Source: Anaerohalosphaeraceae bacterium (GTDB lineage: Bacteria > Planctomycetota > Phycisphaerae > Sedimentisphaerales > Anaerohalosphaeraceae). From it: a stretch of DNA of 64,000 nucleotides. The notes beneath the pieces were generated by a model. The model worked only from the letters and a program-made list of their open reading frames with translations. It made no database searches and had not been told where the DNA came from. The stretch is taken from positions 62,001-126,000 of the forward strand of contig DAOSUR010000009.1 in the NCBI GenBank assembly GCA_035378985.1, read 5' to 3'. The translations under genes were made by a program, and so were the position numbers. Shown here piece by piece: positions 25,258 to 32,728 of the stretch (position 1 is the stretch's first letter; every line of letters begins with the position of its first letter).

Positions 25258-26889
25258 ATGACAGATTATAAAACCAGAATCGAACAGGCTAAACCCGGAC
25301 AAATCATTCCGATGGTCCGGGAAATTGAACTGTCCTGCCCGGTTGAGTTTTTCGCCCGCCTGAGCGACTACGGCCGGGCCCGGCACTGCTGTCTGCTTGA
25401 GTCCCGTGATTATCTCTCGGAGGCCAAAGGCAACGAACTGACGTTCGGGACCGCCGACCCGGCCCTCTATCTGACCGGCCGGGAAGACCGCTTCGAAATC
25501 CGGGCTCTCAGTCCGACCGGCAAACGGATGATTCAATACCTGGCCGAACGCCCGGAACGCTTTGCTTTTTGCAAAACCGTTCAATTTACACCGGAAGCTA
25601 TAACCGGCACCATTCAGCGCCCGTCAGGCAAAACCGATGAGCATACCCGCCTCAAAAGCGTCAGCCAGATGGATGTCATTCGGGCCGTGGCGTTTGCGTT
25701 CCAGCTGGCCAGCCCCCCTTTCCGCGTTACCTGCGGGCTGCTCGGGGCAATCAGTTATGATTTTATCGACCAGTTTGAAACCCTGCCGCCCAATCAGAAT
25801 GACCTGCTCGACAATCCGGATTATGAACTGTACTTTGCGGACAATATCTTCCTGATGGACCATCATCAAAGCAAGGGATATCTGATTGTCAATGCCGTCA
25901 TCACCAACGGCAATCGTCAGGCTATCTACGAAGAGGCCATGGCCCGTTTTGACCGCTATCTGCGGCAGATGCAGACAGAACGGCCCGAACCTGCCTTTTA
26001 CGAAGGCCCTCTGCCTCCTCCGGGAACCGACACCGCTCAGCCGGAATACGAGCAGATGGTCCATACCGCCAAAGAGCATATTCGCAACGGCGACATCTTT
26101 CAGGTTGTCTTAAGCCGAACCATCACCGAACCGTGCCCCGCCGAGCCGCTGGATGTCTATCGGCGGCTCCGCCTGCTCAATCCCTCTCCGTATATGTTCT
26201 ATCTGAACACCGGCACCACCTGCCTGATTGGAGCCAGCCCCGAGCTGAACCTGCGCGTCAGCGGCAAAAAGGACCGCATCGTGGAAATCCGGCCCATCGC
26301 CGGCACCAAACCCCGCGGCTGGGTGGACGGCGTCATTGACCCCGAAACCGATATGCGATACGAAGCCGAACTTCAGCTGGACCACAAGGAGCTGGCCGAA
26401 CACATGATGCTGGTGGACCTGGCCCGCAACGACATTGCCCGCGTCTCTCGGCCCGGCAGCCGCCTGGTCAATGAACTGCTCACGGTCGAACGCTACGAAT
26501 CCGTGATGCATCTGGTCAGCAACGTCAAGGGAAAACTGCGTCCGGATTTGGATGCCCTCAGCGCGTACCTGGCCACGATGAATATGGGCACCCTCACGGG
26601 CGCTCCAAAAATCGAAGCAATGAAAATCATCCGCCGACTGGAAAAGAACAAACGCGGCTATTACGGCGGCGCCGTGATGTACCTGACCGTGGACGGCCAG
26701 TTCGACAGCTGCATCACGATTCGTAGTCTCCAGATTCGGGACCATACCGCCTACATCCGCGCCGGAGCCGGCATCGTCTATGACAGCATCCCGGCCGTCG
26801 AATTCGAAGAAACCGAAAACAAGGCCAAATCCTGCCTGAAAGCCGTCCGCCTGGCCTGTGTGCAAGCTGCCAAACAACTTCAGCCGTAA
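25258..26889 (+). CDS. trpE: Anthranilate synthase component I
   Basis: 543 residues. Makes anthranilate from chorismate using ammonia from TrpG. The feedback-inhibition motif LLES (about residue 44) near the N-terminus and the catalytic C-terminus (GASPELNLRV, RPIAGTKPRG, DHKELAEHMMLVDLARND, GTLTGAPKIEAMKIIR, YYGGAVMYL) are conserved, so it is TrpE and not PabB. Start at ATG 25258, with AAGGAA upstream; the reading that starts earlier runs through the leader and attenuator. First structural gene of the operon, under attenuation control. Confidence 0.95.
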   Translation: MTDYKTRIEQAKPGQIIPMVREIELSCPVEFFARLSDYGRARHCCLLESRDYLSEAKGNELTFGTADPALYLTGREDRFEIRALSPTGKRMIQYLAERPERFAFCKTVQFTPEAITGTIQRPSGKTDEHTRLKSVSQMDVIRAVAFAFQLASPPFRVTCGLLGAISYDFIDQFETLPPNQNDLLDNPDYELYFADNIFLMDHHQSKGYLIVNAVITNGNRQAIYEEAMARFDRYLRQMQTERPEPAFYEGPLPPPGTDTAQPEYEQMVHTAKEHIRNGDIFQVVLSRTITEPCPAEPLDVYRRLRLLNPSPYMFYLNTGTTCLIGASPELNLRVSGKKDRIVEIRPIAGTKPRGWVDGVIDPETDMRYEAELQLDHKELAEHMMLVDLARNDIARVSRPGSRLVNELLTVERYESVMHLVSNVKGKLRPDLDALSAYLATMNMGTLTGAPKIEAMKIIRRLEKNKRGYYGGAVMYLTVDGQFDSCITIRSLQIRDHTAYIRAGAGIVYDSIPAVEFEETENKAKSCLKAVRLACVQAAKQLQP

Positions 26890-26898
26890 GGAGATGCA

Positions 26899-27501
26899 AT
26901 GGAACCTGTACGTGTTCTCTTTATCGATAACTTCGACTCGTTCACCTACAACCTCGTCGATGAATTCGCCAAACGCAAATGCCCCACGCTGGTCTATCGG
27001 GCCGATACCCCCCTGTCTCAGCTCGTCCGGGCCGCTGAACAGTTCCAGCCGGACCTGCTGGTTATTTCGCCCGGACCGGGGAATCCGTCCACCGCAGGCG
27101 TCACCCTCGAAGCCATCGACTATTTCCACAACAAACTGCCCATCTTCGGGGTCTGTCTGGGCCATCAGGCCATCGTGCAGTACTTCGGCGGCACCGTCAG
27201 CCATGCCCCCTGCGTTATGCACGGCAAGGCATCCCGAATCACTCACAACGGCAAAGGCGCCTTCGAAAACCTCGAAAACCCGCTTCACGCCGGCCGCTAC
27301 CACAGCCTGTGCGCCGTCACCCTGCCGGACTGTCTGGAAGAAACCGCCTCCTTTGAAGGGGTCGTCATGGGAATCCAGCACAAAACCCTGCCGATTTACG
27401 GGGTCCAGTTTCACCCGGAAAGCATCCTGACCCCCGCCGGCGGAAAAGTCATCGAAAACATTCTCAAAATCGCCCTCCATCACAAACAGAAACACAAATA
27501 A
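26899..27501 (+). CDS. trpG: Anthranilate synthase glutamine amidotransferase component
   Basis: 200 residues, a stand-alone class I amidotransferase. Catalytic Cys in FGVCLGHQAI, the His-Glu pair in GVQFHPESIL, and VISPGPGNPSTAG. It hydrolyses glutamine and channels ammonia to TrpE. AAGGAG is five bases upstream of the ATG, nine bases after trpE. Confidence 0.95.
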   Translation: MEPVRVLFIDNFDSFTYNLVDEFAKRKCPTLVYRADTPLSQLVRAAEQFQPDLLVISPGPGNPSTAGVTLEAIDYFHNKLPIFGVCLGHQAIVQYFGGTVSHAPCVMHGKASRITHNGKGAFENLENPLHAGRYHSLCAVTLPDCLEETASFEGVVMGIQHKTLPIYGVQFHPESILTPAGGKVIENILKIALHHKQKHK

Positions 27502-27515
27502 AAAGGAGAGACACT

Positions 27516-28535
27516 ATGACCAAAATTACCGAGTATCTGGAAATCATCCTCGAAGGGCACGACCTGACCTTTGAACAGGCCAAGCAGCTGCTGGACACCA
27601 TCTTCAAGGGCGATGTGGCCGAGGTCCAAATCGCCGCCTTCTTGGCGGCCATGCGGGTCAAAAAGGCCTCTGTCAGCGAACTGGCGGGACTGGCCTCCTC
27701 CCTCCGGGAACACGCCGTACCCGTCCGGGTCGGCATCGACAATCTCGTGGACACCTGCGGAACCGGCGGGGCCGCCCTGAAAACCTTCAACATCTCCACC
27801 GCCGCCGCCTTTGTGGCTGCCGGCGCCGGGGTCTATGTCGCCAAGCACGGCAACCGCGGCATCACCAGCATCTGCGGCTCCGCCGACGTATTAAGTGCGC
27901 TGGGAGTCAATATCGAAGCGGGGCCCGATACAGTCGCCGAGTGCATTCGTCAGGCCCACATCGGTTTTATGTTTGCTCCCAAATACTACCCGGCTATGAA
28001 GCACGTCCAGCCCGTCCGAAAGTCGCTGGATTTCCGCACTGCCTTTAACATCCTCGGCCCCCTGGCCAACCCCGCCCGCGCCCAAGCCCAAGTCATGGGC
28101 GTGGCCGATGTGTCTCTGATGCCCCGCATTGCCGAGACCCTGAAAGTCCTCGGTCTGAAGCGGGCGATGGTGGTCCACAGCAACGGCCTCGACGAAATCA
28201 GCACGATGAGCCCCACACGAATTCTTCACCTGATGCCCGACGGGTCCATCACCGAGGAAATCCTCGACGCCGAACAGTTCGGCATTCCCAAAGCCGAATT
28301 CGACGCCCTGGCCGGCGGAGATGCCGACACCAACGCCCATATCATCCGCGAAATCCTTTACGAAAAAGCCCCCGGTCCCCGAAAAGATATTGTGGTCTTG
28401 AACGCCGCCGCCGCTATAATGGTAGCCGGCCTGGCCAAAGATTTCGTCGAAGGCATTGAACGCGCCGACCAGGCCGTCCACAGCGGAAAGGCCGCCGAAT
28501 GCCTCGAAAAACTCATTGAACTGAGCAATCGCTGA
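27516..28535 (+). CDS. trpD: Anthranilate phosphoribosyltransferase
   Basis: 339 residues. Transfers phosphoribose from PRPP to anthranilate. Glycine-rich PRPP motif VDTCGTGGAALKTFNISTA, KHGNRGITSICGSADVLSALGV, NILGPLANPARAQAQVMGV and the C-terminal FVEGIERADQAV helix are present. AAAAGGAGAGACACT precedes the ATG, a strong ribosome site. It is not fused to TrpG, unlike in enterobacteria. Confidence 0.95.
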   Translation: MTKITEYLEIILEGHDLTFEQAKQLLDTIFKGDVAEVQIAAFLAAMRVKKASVSELAGLASSLREHAVPVRVGIDNLVDTCGTGGAALKTFNISTAAAFVAAGAGVYVAKHGNRGITSICGSADVLSALGVNIEAGPDTVAECIRQAHIGFMFAPKYYPAMKHVQPVRKSLDFRTAFNILGPLANPARAQAQVMGVADVSLMPRIAETLKVLGLKRAMVVHSNGLDEISTMSPTRILHLMPDGSITEEILDAEQFGIPKAEFDALAGGDADTNAHIIREILYEKAPGPRKDIVVLNAAAAIMVAGLAKDFVEGIERADQAVHSGKAAECLEKLIELSNR

Positions 28536-28540
28536 CGAAA

Positions 28541-29179
28541 ATGATCTTTACAAAAATCAAAATCTGCGGAATCACAAACCTGGACGATGCCGTAACCGCC
28601 GCCGAACTCGGGGCGGACCTGCTCGGGTTCATTTTCTACCCCAAAAGTCCCCGATACATTGACCCCCAAAAGGCCAGGGACATCATCGCCAAAATCCCAA
28701 CCTTTGTCGATACCGTGGCCGTTTTCGTCAATCCGACCCTCCAGCAGGTCCAGGAAACCGCCCAGCAGGGCTGGTTTAACTGGATTCAGCTGCACGGAGA
28801 CGAAACTCCCGATTTCTGCCGGTCTCTCCACTGGCTCAACATCAAGCTGATAAAGGCCGTCCGGGTCAAAGACCGCTCCGATATCGACAAGGCCCTGACG
28901 TATCCGACCGATGCGGTGCTCCTGGACACCTACACGGACGGACTGTACGGCGGAACCGGACAGACCTTCGACTGGTCTCTCATCGGCTATCCGCCTCGGC
29001 GCATCTTCCTGTCCGGCGGAATCGGCCCCCACAATATCCGTCAGGCCCTCGAAGTCGGAACCTACGGCATCGACATCAACAGCGGTGTCGAAAGCGCCCC
29101 CGGCAAAAAAGACCCTGCAAAACTCAAACAGCTTTTTGACTCCATCAGCCGTATTCACGGCGGAAAGGTTCATATATGA
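28541..29179 (+). CDS. trpF: Phosphoribosylanthranilate isomerase
   Basis: 212 residues, stand-alone barrel enzyme. The N-terminal catalytic Cys in KICGITNLDDA, LGFIFYPKSPRYI, QLHGDETPDFC with the acidic residue, and the phosphate site FLSGGIGPHNIRQAL are conserved. It catalyses the Amadori rearrangement before TrpC. TrpC itself is not in the operon. The stop overlaps the trpB start as ATGA. Confidence 0.94.
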   Translation: MIFTKIKICGITNLDDAVTAAELGADLLGFIFYPKSPRYIDPQKARDIIAKIPTFVDTVAVFVNPTLQQVQETAQQGWFNWIQLHGDETPDFCRSLHWLNIKLIKAVRVKDRSDIDKALTYPTDAVLLDTYTDGLYGGTGQTFDWSLIGYPPRRIFLSGGIGPHNIRQALEVGTYGIDINSGVESAPGKKDPAKLKQLFDSISRIHGGKVHI

Positions 29180-30363
29180 AATCCAAAGGACGATTCGGCC
29201 CCTTCGGAGGATATTACGTACCGGAGGTTCTCATTCCGGCCCTCGAAGAAATCGAGGCCGCCTTTGAAGAATTCCGGGAAGACCCGAACTTCCTGAAAGA
29301 CTTAAACACCCTCTACACCGACTATGCAGGCCGGCCTACTCCCCTTTATCACGCCCGCCGATTTAGTGAGGCCGTCGGTTTTACAGTCTATTTGAAACGG
29401 GAAGACCTCCTGCACGGCGGCGCCCATAAAATCAACAATACTTTGGGGCAGGGGCTCCTGGCCCGCTATATGGGCAAAACCAAACTCATCGCCGAAACCG
29501 GCGCCGGTCAGCACGGTCTGGCCACCGCCATCGTCGGAGCCCTCTTCGGGATGGAAACCAAAATCTTTATGGGCGCAACCGACGTCGCCCGCCAGAATGT
29601 CAACGTCCACAAAATGAAACTCCTCGGCGCTGAAGTCATCCCTGTTGAAGGCGGCACCGGAACCCTCAAAGACGCCATCAACGAAGCTCTTCGATACTGG
29701 ACGGCTCATATCGAAGATACTTTCTACCTGTTTGGTACAGCCGGCGGGCCTCATCCCTATCCGACCATTGTCCGCCATTTCCAGGAACCCATCGGACGGG
29801 AGGCCCGGCAGCAATGCCTCGAAAAAGCCGGCCGTCTCCCCGACATTGTCACGGCCTGTGTCGGCGGCGGCTCCAACGCCATCGGCATTTTTTCGGGCTT
29901 CCTCAATGACCCGCAGGTCCAGCTGGTCGGGGTCGAAGGCGGCGGAAAAGGCCTTCACACCACCCAGCACTGCGCAACCCTCTGCACCGGCACGGTCGGC
30001 GTTTTGCACGGCGCCCGCACCTACCTGCTGCAGGATGAAAACGGACAGATTCGTGACACCGAATGCATCTCCGCCGGTCTGGACTACCCGGGCGTCGGTC
30101 CCGAACATGCCTATCTGAAAGAAACAGGCCGAGCCCGATACGTGAGCGTCTGCGATGAAGAGGTTTTGGATACCTTTTTCCTGTTCTCCCGAATGGAAGG
30201 CATCCTGCCGGCCCTCGAAAGCACCCACGCCCTCGCCTGGCTCCGGCAGCAAAAAGGACTTCTGCCGCCGGAAACTATTGCCGTCGCCAACCTGTCCGGA
30301 CGGGGCGACAAAGACATCGATATCGTCGAACACCACAGACCCCTGACTGCGAGGTCCCTATGA
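29176..30363 (+). CDS. trpB: Tryptophan synthase beta subunit
   Basis: 395 residues, a TrpB1-type. PLP lysine in LHGGAHKINNTLGQ (about residue 90), GAGQHGLATA, the serine-binding and phosphate loop GGGSNAIGIF, and the long N-terminal KGRFGPFGGYYVPE. Condenses indole with serine. Overlaps trpF and trpA by ATGA at both ends. Confidence 0.96.
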   Translation: MKSKGRFGPFGGYYVPEVLIPALEEIEAAFEEFREDPNFLKDLNTLYTDYAGRPTPLYHARRFSEAVGFTVYLKREDLLHGGAHKINNTLGQGLLARYMGKTKLIAETGAGQHGLATAIVGALFGMETKIFMGATDVARQNVNVHKMKLLGAEVIPVEGGTGTLKDAINEALRYWTAHIEDTFYLFGTAGGPHPYPTIVRHFQEPIGREARQQCLEKAGRLPDIVTACVGGGSNAIGIFSGFLNDPQVQLVGVEGGGKGLHTTQHCATLCTGTVGVLHGARTYLLQDENGQIRDTECISAGLDYPGVGPEHAYLKETGRARYVSVCDEEVLDTFFLFSRMEGILPALESTHALAWLRQQKGLLPPETIAVANLSGRGDKDIDIVEHHRPLTARSL

Positions 30364-31181
30364 ATCCCTACCAGAATTGCTTTTCCAGACTGAATCGAGC
30401 GGCCCTGATTTCCTTCTTCGTCATCGGCGACCCCTCGTACGACATTTCTCTGCAGCTGGTCAAGGCCGCTGTGGACGCCGGTGCCGACATTCTCGAACTG
30501 GGCATCCCCTTTTCTGACCCCGTAGCCGACGGCCCTACTATCCAAAAAGCCGACCTGCGGGCCCTGAAGGCGGGTATCACACCCGCCAAAGCCCTTCAGT
30601 TTATCCGGGAAATTACGGCCTTTAAACCCATCCCCATCGGCCTGCTGGTCTATTACAACCTCCTCGTCCAGTACGGAACCGAACGCTTCCTGCAGGATTT
30701 CAAAAAAGCCGGCGGCACCAGCGTCCTGGTGGCGGACTTGTCTATCGATGATGCCGATGAAATCGCCATTCCGGCAAAAAATGCAGGGCTGGAAACCGTC
30801 TTTATGGCCACCCCTAACACCCCCGACGAACGGCTGCGGCGAATCGCGGAAAAAACCACAGGATTCATCTACACCGTCTCTCTGCTGGGTACAACCGGGG
30901 AACGGGAGGCACTTTCCAATGCCGTCCGCCCGCTGGTAGCCCGGCTGAAACGGCTGACGGACAAGCCCGTCTGTGTCGGGTTTGGCATCAGCACCCCTCA
31001 GCACGCCTGCGAGGTTGCACGGGCCGGCGCAGACGGGGTAATCATTGGAAGCCGAATTGTAAAGTTTATCGAGGAAACCCCCGATAACCCTGCCAAAATG
31101 CGGGAGAATATTACTCGGTTTCTCTCGGACGTTCGAGCCGCCCTGCCCTCCAAAAGCCCGAAAGGAACAGCGAATTCTTAA
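30360..31181 (+). CDS. trpA: Tryptophan synthase alpha subunit
   Basis: 273 residues. Cleaves indole-glycerol phosphate to indole and glyceraldehyde-3-phosphate. Catalytic Glu in LELGIPFSDPVADGPTIQ (with the Asp in DPVADGP), phosphate-binding GFGISTPQHA and VIIGSRIVK. Last gene of the operon; its end overlaps the convergent small gene at 31178 by four bases and no hairpin terminator was found after it. Confidence 0.95.
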   Translation: MNPYQNCFSRLNRAALISFFVIGDPSYDISLQLVKAAVDAGADILELGIPFSDPVADGPTIQKADLRALKAGITPAKALQFIREITAFKPIPIGLLVYYNLLVQYGTERFLQDFKKAGGTSVLVADLSIDDADEIAIPAKNAGLETVFMATPNTPDERLRRIAEKTTGFIYTVSLLGTTGEREALSNAVRPLVARLKRLTDKPVCVGFGISTPQHACEVARAGADGVIIGSRIVKFIEETPDNPAKMRENITRFLSDVRAALPSKSPKGTANS

Positions 31182-31531
31182 ACACCGGTGGGAGCAGCCT
31201 TATCGGCCTTTCGGAAGGACTCCAGCGGCTGCGGCTCAGCCACCTTCCGATAGCCGAGGGCCTTAATCACCTCCAGCACCTCCGTCCAGGTCGGAAACGG
31301 ACGCCGGTTGGCCCGCTTATACTGGTCTATGGCCATCAGAAACTCGAACTGCTCCTCCGTCATCTGGCCTTCTTCGGCCAGCCGGCGCTCTTCCGGCCGA
31401 CGATGTCCCGGACCTCGCCGCCGGTCCCATCCGCTGCGGCGGTCCACAACATTCTTGCGGCGCTCCACAAAAGTCCGACGTTCCTGAACAGGTTCTTCCT
31501 GCGGTTTGTTCTCGTTGAGCTTCTCTGTCAT
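31178..31531 (-). CDS. Small Arg-rich protein of unknown function
   Basis: 117 residues. An Arg-rich low-complexity half (RRTFVERRKNVVDRRSGWDRRRG, then GHRRPEERR) precedes a folded C-terminal segment MTEEQFEFLMAIDQYKRANRRPFPTWTEVLEVIKALGYRKV, whose layout resembles small planctomycete-type proteins (from memory). The C-terminal segment looks helix-turn-helix-like. The Arg-rich part suggests nucleic-acid contact, unproven. Start ATG 31531 with AGGTG upstream; a longer reading to 31654 overlaps the neighbouring gene. It lies 49 bases past the DUF2007-like gene and overlaps trpA tail-to-tail. Confidence 0.6.
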   Translation of the reverse strand: MTEKLNENKPQEEPVQERRTFVERRKNVVDRRSGWDRRRGPGHRRPEERRLAEEGQMTEEQFEFLMAIDQYKRANRRPFPTWTEVLEVIKALGYRKVAEPQPLESFRKADKAAPTGV

Positions 31532-31580
31532 TTCATCACACCTATGCATAGATTCTAATCGATTTCGATCCGTTGGGGCC

Positions 31581-31898
31581 TTACTCATCATTGGATTTGT
31601 CTTCTTCAAGCCAGCGGTCGCTTCCATGGAAAAAGACATCAAAAAAGTCTTCAAACGGTGCCTGAGATGCGATCAAAGAATGGGCTTCGTCCAGCACTTC
31701 TTCCGGCACCAGCACGGCAATCCCAGGGGACGATGCCCCCTCCGTTTCCGGCTGCCTGACTACAGCAGGAATGCCGTTCTCCTCCAGCATTTTTTTGTAC
31801 TGACGAGCCAAATCCATATCCTCGGCAAAGGCCACCGTTACAAACTCCCCAATCGATGCTTTATGGATTGGTTTGTTCGGCTTTTTGGGCTCCGACAT
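31581..31898 (-). CDS. Small DUF2007-like protein (putative signal-transducing fold)
   Basis: 105 residues. EFVTVAFAEDMDLARQYKKMLEENGIPAVV and the following SPGIAVLVPEEVLDEAHSLIASQ match the DUF2007 (ACT-like ferredoxin) layout. ATG at 31898 follows GGAGCAGATT; a TTG 12 bases upstream also could be used but the RBS favours ATG. The acidic C-terminus EDKSNDE is unstructured. It probably forms an operon with the Arg-rich gene below it. Function unknown. Confidence 0.6.
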   Translation of the reverse strand: MSEPKKPNKPIHKASIGEFVTVAFAEDMDLARQYKKMLEENGIPAVVRQPETEGASSPGIAVLVPEEVLDEAHSLIASQAPFEDFFDVFFHGSDRWLEEDKSNDE

Positions 31899-32216
31899 AA
31901 TCTGCTCCAAAGACGGAAGGTTCTTGCGTCTTTTTCGGTTTCTTCGCCTTTCTCATCGACAAAGACCGGCGGCGGATTAAGTGATTTCAGGAAAAAACAC
32001 CTCCCCTCAGAATTCAGGCGGAAGGCCTGAACGGCATAAATCGGTCATAGGGTTTTTTGCGTTTATAGGCCCTCCGGATGCAAAATTTTGCATTTTTTCG
32101 AAAATTTTTTATTGCAAAGTCGCCCAAACACAGCCACAATACGCCAAAAAGTCGTCCGGCGGCACATGCGTGCCGCTTTTATGGGAACTTAATAACCTTT
32201 TACACGGAGGTGCCGT
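31899..32216 (+). promoter_or_regulatory. 318-base intergenic region with the histone-gene promoter and leader hairpin
   Basis: AT-rich and free of good ORFs. Candidate promoter TTGCAA (32112-32117), 17-base spacer, CACAAT (32135-32140), start near 32147. The 70-base leader contains a perfect 7-base hairpin GCGGCAC/GTGCCGC (32159-32165 with 32170-32176), loop ATGC, then GGAGGT nine bases before the ATG. Upstream lies a 14-base palindrome TGCAAAATTTTGCA at 32079-32092 and a 6-A/T-tract block (32093-32111) likely to bend DNA. Confidence 0.45.
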
Positions 32217-32441
32217 ATGGCAAAGAAGAAAGCCGCTGCAAAGAAAGCTGCCCCGAAAGGCGGCAAGTCGGAAATGCTGGTCGTCGCCAGCAAGGTCAAG
32301 GCCTACATCAAGTCCAAGGGCATGATGACTGCCAGTGATTCTATTGGGGCCTTGAACGAGAAGATTTATCAGATCCTGGACGCTGCCGTTTGCAGAACCC
32401 AGGCCAATCGTCGAAGCACCGTTAAGCCGCAGGACCTGTAA
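32217..32441 (+). CDS. Bacterial histone-fold protein with Lys/Ala-rich N-terminal tail
   Basis: 74 residues. A positively charged tail (MAKKKAAAKKAAPKGGKS) precedes a three-helix histone fold. The helix SEMLVVASKVKAYIKSKG, loop MMTASDSIGALNEKIYQILDAAVCRTQAN and end RRSTVKPQDL mirror the archaeal pattern ending in R-K/S-T-(I/V)-x-x-x-D. It resembles the histone-like proteins described in Bdellovibrio and other bacteria that bind or coat DNA. This identity comes from my recall of the pattern. A strong GGAGGTG ribosome site indicates high expression. It is a single-gene unit with its own terminator. Confidence 0.75.
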   Translation: MAKKKAAAKKAAPKGGKSEMLVVASKVKAYIKSKGMMTASDSIGALNEKIYQILDAAVCRTQANRRSTVKPQDL

Positions 32442-32494
32442 GACCTGCCTGCTTAGGTTCTTCACACCGGCTTTGCCCGGTGCCCAAAGAATCA

Positions 32495-32529
32495 AAAGCC
32501 GCTTCCTTCAAAAGAAGTGGCTTTTTTTT
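32495..32529 (+). terminator. Intrinsic terminator of the histone gene
   Basis: 11-base stem (32495-32505 with 32514-32524; one G-U), 8-base loop, then T8 at 32522-32529. A second hairpin CACCGG/CCGGTG (32465-32470 and 32477-32482) lies between the stop and the terminator. Confidence 0.85.
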
Positions 32530-32728
32530 GTCTAAAATCTGTCAAGATAGATAAATTTCGTCCCGCTGTCTGTTCCGATGCAGTCCTGAACTTTTTTCCT
32601 CGATTTTCAGTAAATTTCATTAGGTCTTTTGCAGATTTATTTTATAATTGATTTATTGTCAGAAGGTGGTAGGATGAAAGAGCATCTTGAATCTTTTTGA
32701 AAAATTGTGTGAGTAAACGGGGTCTGAT

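Noticed and set aside
26110..27495. 461-codon ORF on the minus strand opposite trpE and trpG
   Set aside because: The plus strand has the anthranilate synthase motifs; the opposite frame is only long because of GC-biased codon positions.
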